Shown here: positions 25,933 to 33,967 of the stretch, piece by piece
Layout of the letters: every line of letters begins with the position of its first letter
Position numbering within the stretch: position 1 is the stretch's first letter
Origin: an uncultured Acetatifactor sp.
Lineage (GTDB): Bacteria > Bacillota > Clostridia > Lachnospirales > Lachnospiraceae
DNA: 64,000 nucleotides
Reading direction: 5' to 3'
NCBI GenBank assembly: GCA_910586215.1
Contig: CAJUGH010000005.1
Coordinates: 1-64,000 of the forward strand
Position numbers and translations under genes: made by a program
Notes under the pieces: model-generated
Told to the model about the DNA's origin: nothing
The model's input: the letters and a program-made list of their open reading frames with translations, nothing else
Database searches by the model: none

Positions 25933-25961
25933 TTGCCAAATATTTGTGACGGAGATATAAT
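25933..25961 (+). promoter_or_regulatory. strong sigma-A-type promoter
   Basis: TTGCCA (25933-25938), 17 bases, TATAAT (25956-25961). The next accepted gene begins only at 26358. Confidence 0.7.
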
Positions 25962-26357
25962 ACTTTTGTAAATGCCTCCTGTAACCTGTGCGGGAGAGGA
26001 GGTGACAGTCTTGGGTTTCAGTTGATTCAATGATTTTGGGAACTTTCGTTCCAGTTCATCCTTTCATCATTGTGTATATCACATTATATGGCGGAAGCAA
26101 TTATTCTGACATATATTCTAGAGGATGTCTTACAAGCCAGGTGCGGGAATCATTTTCCACTTGCTTGATCATAGTCATTCAACTACTATTTTCACACTAT
26201 TCATTCTTTTTAAACCTGGTAAGGATTGGCAAATTTGCCAGCACGCACCACGGAAGGCATTTACATGGTTCTTCTCAATACAGAATATATTTAGAAGGCT
26301 TCCGGTTGATTCATCACAAATCCTTTTGGCCAGGAAGCCTGAAGACAGGAGGACGAA
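25962..26357 (+). other. 395-base region downstream of a strong promoter, no confident gene
   Basis: AT-richer than its surroundings. A perfect ribosome site AGGAGGTGAC near 26000 is followed only by very short frames. GTGACAGTCTTG-type start and the following hydrophobic frame (MILGTFVPVHPFIIVYITL from 26030) faintly recall short holin-like toxins, but a stop interrupts them. It could be a decayed small toxin gene, a non-coding RNA, or the leader of the gene at 26358. Confidence 0.4.
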
Positions 26358-26645
26358 GTGAATGGCAAAAATCTTAAAAAGAGGACAGAAGTGACAAAGC
26401 GGAGGGGAGTAGCAAGGCAGACAGAAGTGACAGTGGAAATCAAGTCTGCAAGGGAAGAACTGCTGACGGAACTGGAGGACATGTGCAGAAAGGGCGTGGA
26501 GTTGTTTGTGGACGGCAGGGCCGTGCTGCCCGGGGAGGCCGTGGCCAGGACCGTGCGGGAGAACAGCCCCTATATGGCGGATTTTGTTCTGGATGCCGGA
26601 GGAGATGTGGAGCAGATCCGTTTTGACAGGGTGCGGCACAGGTAA
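26358..26645 (+). CDS. small hypothetical protein
   Basis: 95 residues starting with GTG at 26358, with AGGAGG five bases away. The N-terminal third is basic (KKRTEVTKRRGVARQTEVT); then a predicted helix EELLTELEDMCRKGVELFVDG and a segment PGEAVARTVRENSPYMADFVLD. No family recognised, no signal peptide or membrane helix. The C-terminal region fits a small cytoplasmic fold. Confidence 0.6.
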   Translation: MNGKNLKKRTEVTKRRGVARQTEVTVEIKSAREELLTELEDMCRKGVELFVDGRAVLPGEAVARTVRENSPYMADFVLDAGGDVEQIRFDRVRHR

Positions 26646-26726
26646 GGAGCCGCTTCCGAAAAGCGAGTGTGCCCTTATAAATTGAAAGGACACCTGCCAG
26701 GAAGCGTCTGCCAGGATGCAGGAAAG

Positions 26727-26784
26727 GGCCGCCGCTGCCAGGATGCGAAAGCGGGCTGCCTCCCGTGCCGGGGCAGCGGCGGCC
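26727..26784. repeat. 13-bp GC-rich inverted repeat
   Basis: GGCCGCCGCTGCC (26727-26739) and GGCAGCGGCGGCC (26772-26784) match perfectly. CTGCCAGGATGC occurs twice nearby (26708, 26735). No T tail; it may end the transcript of the preceding gene inefficiently. Confidence 0.65.
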
Positions 26785-26939
26785 TGCCTTCCTGTAAAAA
26801 AGGATGACAGGGAGACGGGGATATGGTAAAATGTGAAAACAGAAAGGGAATATTTTTCCTGATTCCTGGCGTACATGCGTGCAGGGGTCATAGAAAGCAC
26901 GGAATTAGGGTAGAATAGGAGACAGTGACGTTACTGTTC

Positions 26940-27062
26940 ACTCGTGCCACCGCGAGGCGTTTTCACGCGCTTTTTGCGTGACAAACCCGAGACAACCTGC
27001 GCCAAAACGCCTGCATTTGGCGTTTTGTGTGCATAATTGCTGTGAACGGAGTGAACAGTAAC
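26940..27062 (+). mobile_element. MITE-like element, family 1, copy C
   Basis: 123 bp with ends GTTACTGTTCACTC and GAGTGAACAGTAAC as 14-bp inverted repeats. The perfect 8-bp direct repeat ACAGTGAC flanks it (26932-26939 and 27063-27070). Core CGCGAGGCGTTTTCACGCG and hairpin AAAACGCC-N7-GGCGTTTT. It lies 73 bases before the GH18 gene. Confidence 0.85.
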
Positions 27063-27135
27063 ACAGTGACACAGGTTGACAGTATGACGAAGGGACGGCC
27101 CTGGCTGGCTGCTCCTGGGAAGAAAGGCGCATAAG

Positions 27136-28833
27136 ATGAAAAAAATGATACCGGTACTGATTGCAGTCGTGCTGATTCTGATAATCGGGGCAGTGAGCCT
27201 GGGCGGGATGCTGTGGGATAAGTATTCTTATAGCAAGGAACGGGCTGACCTGGATGAATATTATGAAGCTGGCAGCGGCGGCCTGGCCATTCTTTTACAG
27301 GACGAGAGGATCGGAGGGCGGGCAGTATTGCGGGATGGTACCCTTTACTTTGATATGGATACGGTCTGGCAGTATTTCAATGAGGGCTTCTATGTGGACC
27401 GGAATGAGCAGAAGCTCCTGTATACGGAGGCGGATGACACCACTACGGCCCAGTTCGGCCAGACAGGCTTCTGGGACCGGGATGGCACCCATGAGTTGTC
27501 CTATGCGGTGTGTTTCCAGGAGGGCGATTCCGTCTATGTGGCAGCGGATTATGTGAAGCTGTTTACCAATTATGCCTATACGCCTTATGACAGATATGTA
27601 CAGGTATATACTGAGTGGGGGGCCAGGGAGACCATGGAAGTGACCAGGAATACCCAGGTCCGTGTGAAAGGTGGTATCAAAAGTCCTATCCTCCGGGACC
27701 TGGAGAAGGGGGAGACAGTGGAGATCCTGGAACAGATGGATACCTGGAGCAAGGTGAAGACTTCTGACTCTGTGATCGGCTATGTGGAGAACAAACGACT
27801 GGGGAACCTGTCCACGGAGGTGGAGACACCTGTGACGGATTATGTGGCCCCGTCCTATACTACCAGGCTTATGGACCGTAAGGTGAACCTGGGCTGGCAT
27901 TCCATAGGGGGTCCCGGGGGAAATGGCACCCTGGATGGCATGGTGGCCGAAGGACGGGGCATGAATGTGATTGCCCCTACATGGTTCAGCCTCACAGATA
28001 ACCAGGGAAACTTCCGTTCTTTTGCAGATACGGCATATGTGACCCGGGCACATGGGTATGGCCTGCAGGTATGGGGCGTGTGGGACAATTTTAACTATAA
28101 GAATGAGACGGGTTCCAATGTGGACAGCCTGCAGATCCTCTCTTCCACCACCATCCGGCAGCAACTGGTACAGAATATTGTGACAACTTCCGTGAACCTG
28201 GGACTGGATGGGGTCAATATTGACTTTGAATCCCTGACGGAGGAGTGCGGGGTGCATTATGTCCAGTTCCTTCGGGAACTGTCGGTTCTGTGCCGGGAGA
28301 GTGGTCTGATACTCTCCATAGACAATTATGTACCCTTCCAGTTTAACAATTATTACAGACTGGATATCCAGGGGCAGATTGCAGATTATGTGATTATCAT
28401 GGGATATGATGAGCACTGGCATGGCAGCAAGGACCCGGGCAGTGTGGCCAGTATAGAGTATGTGTCAAACGGGATTGCCAACACTTTGGAGAAGGTACCG
28501 GCAGAGAAGGTAGTGAATGCCCTTCCCTTCTACACGATCCTGTGGCGGACGGAAGGCACAGAGGTAACAGACCAGTATATTACCTTGAACAATATGGCGG
28601 ACTACCTGACCCGCATGAATATCCAGCCGGAGTGGGATGAGACCACCTGCCAGAATTACGCAGAGTGGCAGGAAGGCGCTGCTACTTACCAGATCTGGAT
28701 TGAGGACGCGCAGTCCATCCAGGTGAAACTGAATGTGATGAGCGCGAAGGGCATTGGCGGCGTGGCAGTGTGGCGCCTGGGATATGGTACCCCGGCGGTC
28801 TGGGACCTGGTGGCGGCGTATGCCGCCCAGTAA
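27136..28833 (+). CDS. membrane-anchored GH18 cell-wall hydrolase with SH3 domain
   Basis: 565 residues. A single N-terminal membrane helix (5-24); a copper-amine-oxidase-like or unassigned region at 45-160; an SH3b domain at about 165-225 (TRNTQVRVKGGIKSPILRDLEKGETVEIL); and a GH18 barrel from about 245. The catalytic strand is LDGVNIDFES with Glu365 as the acid. YDEHWHGS and the WRLGYGTP end are also GH18. Resembles spore cortex and cell-wall N-acetylglucosaminidases of the SleL/YaaH group, acting outside the membrane. Confidence 0.88.
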   Translation: MKKMIPVLIAVVLILIIGAVSLGGMLWDKYSYSKERADLDEYYEAGSGGLAILLQDERIGGRAVLRDGTLYFDMDTVWQYFNEGFYVDRNEQKLLYTEADDTTTAQFGQTGFWDRDGTHELSYAVCFQEGDSVYVAADYVKLFTNYAYTPYDRYVQVYTEWGARETMEVTRNTQVRVKGGIKSPILRDLEKGETVEILEQMDTWSKVKTSDSVIGYVENKRLGNLSTEVETPVTDYVAPSYTTRLMDRKVNLGWHSIGGPGGNGTLDGMVAEGRGMNVIAPTWFSLTDNQGNFRSFADTAYVTRAHGYGLQVWGVWDNFNYKNETGSNVDSLQILSSTTIRQQLVQNIVTTSVNLGLDGVNIDFESLTEECGVHYVQFLRELSVLCRESGLILSIDNYVPFQFNNYYRLDIQGQIADYVIIMGYDEHWHGSKDPGSVASIEYVSNGIANTLEKVPAEKVVNALPFYTILWRTEGTEVTDQYITLNNMADYLTRMNIQPEWDETTCQNYAEWQEGAATYQIWIEDAQSIQVKLNVMSAKGIGGVAVWRLGYGTPAVWDLVAAYAAQ

Positions 28834-28931
28834 AGGATGGCAGGCAGTACCGGTCATTCCGGTAACATTCCTGTAACAGATTGTCACAGACATGGAAATA
28901 TGGGACAGATGATCTGCTGATGCAACAGAAG

Positions 28932-28973
28932 GCCCCCATTGGGAACCAGATGACTGGCAACCTCAATGGGGGC
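28932..28973. terminator. hairpin terminator between convergent genes
   Basis: GCCCCCATTG (28932-28941) and CAATGGGGGC (28964-28973), perfect 10-bp stem. It separates the GH18 gene from the minus-strand sortase operon; T tails are weak on both sides. Confidence 0.6.
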
Positions 28974-28991
28974 ATGTTATTTCTGGAAATA

Positions 28992-29891
28992 TTATTTTGC
29001 AGAAGCAGAAATTTTCTTGAAAATCCGGCTTCCCAGGAAGCACAGTGCAGCAGTGCCGAAGAGCCACAGATATACATGCAGATAGGGTACGCTGTCCCCG
29101 GTCTTGGGTACATCATCGTAGAGGTCATCGGAATTTGCGGGGTTCTGGGGTGCCGGCGTCTGGGCAGGGGGTGTTGCCTGTGCCTGGTCCTGACTCTGCC
29201 CCTGGTTCGCCGCTTCCAGTTTCTCCTGCATGGCCAGGTCATCGGCGCTGGGGGTGGTGCTGAATCTCCAGGGATCTTTCAGTACACCGTTTTCAATACT
29301 TAGGGTATTGGCAGAGAAACCATACAGGTCATAATACGTTTTGCCTTCTGTATGGGCGTACAAATGTCTCACAGTTCCACCGCATCCAAGGTTCAGGCTA
29401 AGGCCGTCAGAAGTATTGGCCAGTACTTCCAGGTTGGATACATTGCTGTTAAAGGAACACCTGGCTGGACTGGGATAGTCGTATACATAAGCGTTCTGTA
29501 CAGGACCCGTGATGGAACAGGTGCTTCCACCCAGCACATAACATAGGTCATAGCTGCCTGCGGAAACCATGGTGAAAGCATTGTTCTGGGGAATCGTCAA
29601 GTTGCCGATGCGTACACTGCCCAGATCCAGCAGGGGAGCATCGCTTTTGTCATTGTAGACTACCACGGCATCCCCTTCTTTCAAGTCTTCCGTCAGCAGG
29701 TAATATACTTCCCTGTGGGGAAGAATGGAATCATCGTAAGAGGAACCTTTCTGGTAACACCATTTGCCGTCTACATATTTTACGGCATAGGTATCCCCCT
29801 CGGCAGAGGCAGTCAGCATATTGCTTCCCGGCAGCAGTGTGAGCATGGCGGCTATGGCCAGCATGGATACAATTGTCTTGAATTTTTTCAT
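28992..29891 (-). CDS. sortase-anchored surface protein
   Basis: 299 residues behind AAGGAGGG. Signal peptide at 1-31 (KTIVSMLAIAAMLTLLPGS, TASA). The C-terminus has sorting motif VPKTG (in DDVPKTGDS), a hydrophobic segment and a basic tail. A Gln/Pro-rich stalk precedes it (about 230-262). The middle has no recognised fold; it may be a beta-rich carbohydrate or self-assembling domain. Encoded 101 bases after the sortase B gene, so it is the likely dedicated substrate. Confidence 0.8.
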   Translation of the reverse strand: MKKFKTIVSMLAIAAMLTLLPGSNMLTASAEGDTYAVKYVDGKWCYQKGSSYDDSILPHREVYYLLTEDLKEGDAVVVYNDKSDAPLLDLGSVRIGNLTIPQNNAFTMVSAGSYDLCYVLGGSTCSITGPVQNAYVYDYPSPARCSFNSNVSNLEVLANTSDGLSLNLGCGGTVRHLYAHTEGKTYYDLYGFSANTLSIENGVLKDPWRFSTTPSADDLAMQEKLEAANQGQSQDQAQATPPAQTPAPQNPANSDDLYDDVPKTGDSVPYLHVYLWLFGTAALCFLGSRIFKKISASAK

Positions 29892-29992
29892 GAAAAACCC
29901 TCCTTTTTGATTCGTTTTTTGGCTTTTTGGCTTCTATCTGGGTTCTGTCCTGTGCCTTGCATGGACTTGCTTCGTCAAAGGTATCTTGCAGG

Positions 29993-30865
29993 TCATGGAA
30001 CAATGGGCAGATACGTATCTTCGCTTTCCACTTCCCTGGCCACCACCACGAAACGGCCTCGTTCCACATGGTACACACAGGTGGAAAGTGTCAGGAAGTG
30101 ATCTCCAAACTGAGCCTCTATTCCGGTATCATAGAGGGACAGAGCCTTTATGTTCTGGTAGAAATCATCAAATTCCTCCTGGGTATCTGCCTGGAAGAAT
30201 TTGTAGAATTTGAATACAGTGTCGGTCTTCTTGTATACCTGGGACCGGAATACAGCGAGCACTTCGTATTTGCGTACACCTTCTTTGGTGTGCAGGAGGA
30301 TCTCCTTGTGATCCTTGTAGAAATCTTCCTCCTCATAATCAGTGAGGGTGCCAAACATGGCGCCGGATTTCATATTGTGTCCATGGATGATTAGGTTGGT
30401 GGTAAGGGGATCCAGGCTGCTGTCCGTATCCAGGATGAGACAGCCATTCCTGTCCTTGGAACCATCGAACCCCCTGTACAGGTAGTAGACCTCATCCCGG
30501 GGTGTCCACATCACGGGATAATCTATGACCGTATCCGGAATCTGGATCCAGGCGGCCATATCCTCATTTGACAGAAACTGTTCCCGGTATGGATTCTCCA
30601 CAGGTTCCGGGATTGGTTTTGGTGTAGGGGACGGTGTCTGGGTGGGGGTGGGTTCCGGTGTGGGAGACGGTGACGGGACAACATTTTCTCCGGGGCCGGG
30701 CACCTGACTGTCTTCCCCTTGGGCCAGATCCCCCAGGCTGTCCATGGTTTCCCGGTGCCGCTGGTATTCCATAAACTGCCGCAGTCCCAATACTGCAGCC
30801 ACGATCACACATGCTACAGCCACACAGGCCAACAGGATGGATACTGTTTTTTTCGTCTTGTTCAT
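29993..30865 (-). CDS. class B sortase
   Basis: 290 residues. N-terminal membrane helix (8-28), a Pro/Thr/Ser-rich linker of about 65-95, then the sortase barrel. Class B signs: IQIPDTVIDYPVM, LIIHGHNM with the catalytic His, TLSTC with nucleophile Cys263 and RGRFVVVAR with Arg271. It cleaves a sorting signal and links the protein to peptidoglycan or an accessory pilus; the downstream VPKTG protein is the best substrate. Confidence 0.9.
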   Translation of the reverse strand: MNKTKKTVSILLACVAVACVIVAAVLGLRQFMEYQRHRETMDSLGDLAQGEDSQVPGPGENVVPSPSPTPEPTPTQTPSPTPKPIPEPVENPYREQFLSNEDMAAWIQIPDTVIDYPVMWTPRDEVYYLYRGFDGSKDRNGCLILDTDSSLDPLTTNLIIHGHNMKSGAMFGTLTDYEEEDFYKDHKEILLHTKEGVRKYEVLAVFRSQVYKKTDTVFKFYKFFQADTQEEFDDFYQNIKALSLYDTGIEAQFGDHFLTLSTCVYHVERGRFVVVAREVESEDTYLPIVP

Positions 30866-30897
30866 AAAATTACTTTTGCCTTCCTCTGATATCTTAT

Positions 30898-30927
30898 ATT
30901 ATAAATCACAAAAATGGGATATTGCAA
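30898..30927 (-). promoter_or_regulatory. sortase operon promoter
   Basis: Minus strand TTGCAA (30922-30927), 18 bases, TATAAT (30898-30903). Confidence 0.65.
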
Positions 30928-31105
30928 CAACTTTACAGATATTTAGGAAAAATTAAGGGTTTATGGTTATACTACCAGGAAAGTCTGCCTGGGGAAGTGG
31001 AAAGGCCGGAAACGGAAGCGGATCCGGCAGATAGGGAAAAAGACTTGGAATGGGACAGAAATCCCGGGGAATATATATGAAGTAAAAAACAACTTGGATT
31101 AAGAT

Positions 31106-31930
31106 ATGCTGTATGAAAAATGGAAGTCCCGGTCTGGGCACGGCTCTCTGGCCGGGCACATGGGAAAAGGAATCAGCTGGGTGGGTATGCTGTGGAAAGA
31201 GGGAGGATGGGGAGGCAGGCTATTCTCCGGGATCATAGGATTGCTGCTGCTTCTGTCGGCCCTGTACCTGGGAAGAAGTGCTGCAGGCTATCTGTCAGCG
31301 CGGGATGGAAGCAGGCGGAATGTATCCGGGGAAAACGTAGTAGTGACAGACACCAGGAAATGTGTGGTAATTGATGCGGGACACGGCGGGGATGACCCGG
31401 GCAAAGTGGGGATCAACGGGGCATTGGAGAAAGACATCAACCTGGAGATTGCCAACCGGGTCAAGTTTTACCTGGAGGCCAATGACATCAAGGTGGTGAT
31501 GACCCGGGAATCGGATGAAGGCCTGTACGAACCTTCTGCATCCAACAAGAAGGTACAGGACATGAAGCGGCGGATCGCCTTGATTGAAGAAAACAATCCA
31601 CAGGTTACAGTCAGCATCCACCAGAACAGCTATTCGGAAGAGTATGTCCATGGTGCCCAGGTATTTTACTATAATAACAGTACACAGGGGCAGAAACTGG
31701 CACAATATATCCAGACGGGGCTGGTGGAAATGGCAGATCCGGAGAATAAGCGCCAGGTGAAAGCAAACGACAGTTATTATCTGCTGAAGAAGACAGGGAG
31801 TGTCATCGTGATCGTGGAATGTGGATTCCTTTCAAATGAAACAGAGGCAGAGAAGCTGTGTACACCGGAGTACCAGGACCGGGTGGCCTGGGCCATACAT
31901 ATGGGAATATTACGATATCTGAATGAATAA
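31106..31930 (+). CDS. N-acetylmuramoyl-L-alanine amidase (Amidase_3, CwlD-like)
   Basis: 274 residues. A membrane helix at about 44-63, then the zinc amidase domain: VVIDAGHGGDDPG with the first His, GALEKDINLEIA with Glu, VTVSIHQNS with the second His and IVECGFLSNETEAEKL with the last acidic residue. It cuts the bond between muramic acid and L-alanine; the membrane-anchored form resembles CwlD, which acts in spore cortex synthesis. The start ATG at 31106 has only a weak ribosome site; a later ATG in the frame (31160) would still keep the helix. Confidence 0.88.
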   Translation: MLYEKWKSRSGHGSLAGHMGKGISWVGMLWKEGGWGGRLFSGIIGLLLLLSALYLGRSAAGYLSARDGSRRNVSGENVVVTDTRKCVVIDAGHGGDDPGKVGINGALEKDINLEIANRVKFYLEANDIKVVMTRESDEGLYEPSASNKKVQDMKRRIALIEENNPQVTVSIHQNSYSEEYVHGAQVFYYNNSTQGQKLAQYIQTGLVEMADPENKRQVKANDSYYLLKKTGSVIVIVECGFLSNETEAEKLCTPEYQDRVAWAIHMGILRYLNE

Positions 31931-32050
31931 GGGTAAGGTACATATCCAGATGATCCATTGGACTTGCAGATTCCGGCAGGGAAGAGTATACTGGTCTTAC
32001 ATAACACCCCATACATTTGGCTGTCCTGTTTCGCATGAGAGTCTGGGGAG

Positions 32051-32185
32051 GTTACTGTTCACTCCGTTCACAGCAACATATGCACACAAAACGTCAAATG
32101 CCGGCGTTTTGGCGCACGACAGTCTCGGGCTTGTCACGCACAGGACGCGTGAAAACACCTCGCGGTGACACCTGTGAACAGTAAC
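32051..32185 (-). mobile_element. MITE-like element, family 1, copy D (reverse)
   Basis: 135 bp, GTTACTGTTCACTC to CCTGTGAACAGTAAC. Flanks CTGGGGAG (32043-32050) and CTGGGGAA (32186-32193) form a 7-8 bp duplication. Orientation is opposite to copies A-C. It ends 33 bases before the GT2 gene and supplies a spurious upstream extension of its frame. Confidence 0.85.
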
Positions 32186-32218
32186 CTGGGGAATACGGTA
32201 GAAAGGGAACACAAGTCT

Positions 32219-33148
32219 ATGGCCCTGCTGAGTGTAATAGTACCATGCTACAACGAAGAAGAGAATATAATTCCCTTCTATGAGGAATTGACGAAACATA
32301 TTGGTTTTCTGGAAGAGAGACAGATAGGACTGGAAGTGCTCTATGTTGACGATGGATCCCGGGACGGCACGGTGGCAAAGGTCAAGGAACTGAGACAGAG
32401 GGATGGGCGGATCCGCCTGGTGTCCTTCTCCAGGAATTTTGGCAAGGAGGCCGCCATGTATGCAGGCCTTTCCCATTCCAGGGGAGATTACGTGGTACTC
32501 ATGGATGTGGATCTGCAGGACCCGCCGTCCCTGTTGCCGGAGATGTTCTCCTATATAGGGCAGGGATATGATTCTGTGGCCACCAGGCGGGTGAGCCGCA
32601 AGGGGGAACCGCCTATCCGGAGTTTTTTTGCCAGAAGGTTCTACGGGCTGATGAAGCGGATCTCCAAGACGGAGATTATGGACGGGGCCAGGGACTACAG
32701 GCTGATGACCAGACAGATGGTGGACGCCATTCTGTCCATGCAGGAGTATAACCGTTTTACCAAGGGAATCTTCGGCTGGGTAGGCTTTGAGACGAAGTGG
32801 CTGGAATATGAGAATATAGAGCGGGCCAGGGGGGAGACGAAGTGGAACTTCTGGAAGCTGTTTTTGTATTCCCTGGATGGCATTGCCGCTTTCTCCACCG
32901 CTCCACTGATGCTGGCTTCTGTCGCAGGGGTGATTTTCTGTATCCTGGCATTTCTGATGATTGTGTTCATCATTGTCAGAAAGCTGCTTTTCGGGGATCC
33001 GGTGTCTGGGTGGCCCTCCCTTGTGTGTATTATCCTGATGACCAGCGGGGTACAGTTTTTTTGCACGGGTATTCTGGGACAATATCTGGCAAAAACCTAC
33101 ATGGAGGTGAAAAAAAGACCTATTTATCTGATAAAAGAAGAAATATAA
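32219..33148 (+). CDS. GT2 glycosyltransferase, bactoprenol glucosyltransferase type (GtrB/YkcC-like)
   Basis: 309 residues from ATG at 32219. LLSVIVPCYNEEENI, LYVDDGSRDGT, FSRNFGKEAAMYAGL and MDVDLQDPP (the metal-binding acidic motif) are those of transferases that load a sugar on undecaprenyl phosphate. Two membrane helices close the protein (about 230-253 and 265-290). Acts at the inner face of the membrane to make lipid-linked sugars for cell-wall glycans. The open frame to 32165 comes from the inserted element. Confidence 0.9.
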   Translation: MALLSVIVPCYNEEENIIPFYEELTKHIGFLEERQIGLEVLYVDDGSRDGTVAKVKELRQRDGRIRLVSFSRNFGKEAAMYAGLSHSRGDYVVLMDVDLQDPPSLLPEMFSYIGQGYDSVATRRVSRKGEPPIRSFFARRFYGLMKRISKTEIMDGARDYRLMTRQMVDAILSMQEYNRFTKGIFGWVGFETKWLEYENIERARGETKWNFWKLFLYSLDGIAAFSTAPLMLASVAGVIFCILAFLMIVFIIVRKLLFGDPVSGWPSLVCIILMTSGVQFFCTGILGQYLAKTYMEVKKRPIYLIKEEI

Positions 33149-33317
33149 GGGCAGAATTTTGGCGCAAGGGAGAAGTTTTAACAGAATCTTAGCGGCTGAA
33201 ACTCTTTTCAAAGTCGCAGGAAGATGATAAAATATTCCCGTAATCATTGAGGATTCAGTGACATACCCGGTGGAAACTGCTGAGGACTCGGTGTCAAAAG
33301 AGAGAAAGGGGATTTAC

Positions 33318-33695
33318 ATGGAGATTAATTCTGTAAAGGATTGTGAACTGGAGAGGTATATCACAGAGATTATGCTGGATATCGGAGTCCCTGCCCACTT
33401 GAAGGGATACCATTACCTAAGGGATGCAATTCTATTGTCCGGAAGGAATATGGAAGTGGTCAGCAGTGTGACGAAATTGCTGTATCCCACCATTGCCAGA
33501 CGGTTCCGAACCACAGACCAGAAGGTGGAGAGGGCCATCCGCAATGCCATAGAAGTATCCTGGGCAAGGGGAAATGTACAGACATTTGAGAAAATGTTCG
33601 GCTATTCCGCATTGTCTGGCAGAACAAGACCCACCAACAGCGAGTACATTGCACGTATCGCGGACAAGGTCCGGCTGGACATCAAGGCCATGTGA
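33318..33695 (+). CDS. stand-alone Spo0A C-terminal DNA-binding domain protein
   Basis: 125 residues starting MEINSVKDCELERYITEIML behind AAAGGGG. The whole protein matches the Spo0A effector domain: IGVPAHLKGYHYLRDAI, VTKLLYPTIARRFRTTDQKVERAIRNAIEVSW (recognition helix) and PTNSEYIARIADKVRLDIK. The phosphoreceiver domain is absent, so it is not switched by the phosphorelay. It could compete at or modify 0A-box promoters. The frame to 33258 has no ribosome site. Single gene; terminator-like hairpin follows. Confidence 0.9.
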   Translation: MEINSVKDCELERYITEIMLDIGVPAHLKGYHYLRDAILLSGRNMEVVSSVTKLLYPTIARRFRTTDQKVERAIRNAIEVSWARGNVQTFEKMFGYSALSGRTRPTNSEYIARIADKVRLDIKAM

Positions 33696-33840
33696 GGAGA
33701 AGGTCCAGGGCCGGAAGTCTGTGATGAAACGAGAAAATGCTTGGAAAGATACAGAATTTATCGAAAAACATATCGGATATACAAAATAGATGGGAAATTA
33801 CGTGAAGGAAGAGATCGGGAAAGGTAACAGGGGCAGAAGA

Positions 33841-33873
33841 GCAGCCATGTACAATGTGCATCGGCTGCTTTTC
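33841..33873 (+). terminator. terminator after the Spo0A-like gene
   Basis: AGCAGCC (33841-33847) and GGCTGCT (33864-33870) with inner ATG/CAT, followed by TTTTCCTT. It is 145 bases after the stop. Confidence 0.6.
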
Positions 33874-33967
33874 CTTGTGCTGGGGGTGGAGATGTGGTAA
33901 AATGTTGAAACATGAAGGACAATGTTTCAGCTTCTGATGGGCGTATTTTTAGGAACAGGAGAGAATG

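Noticed and set aside
26175..26900. 241-codon minus-strand frame over the small gene at 26358
   Set aside because: Low-complexity hydrophobic and His/Pro composition, no ribosome site; the plus-strand gene has an AGGAGG.
33722..33789. 22-codon frame after the Spo0A-like gene
   Set aside because: Too short and no recognised sequence or clear ribosome site.
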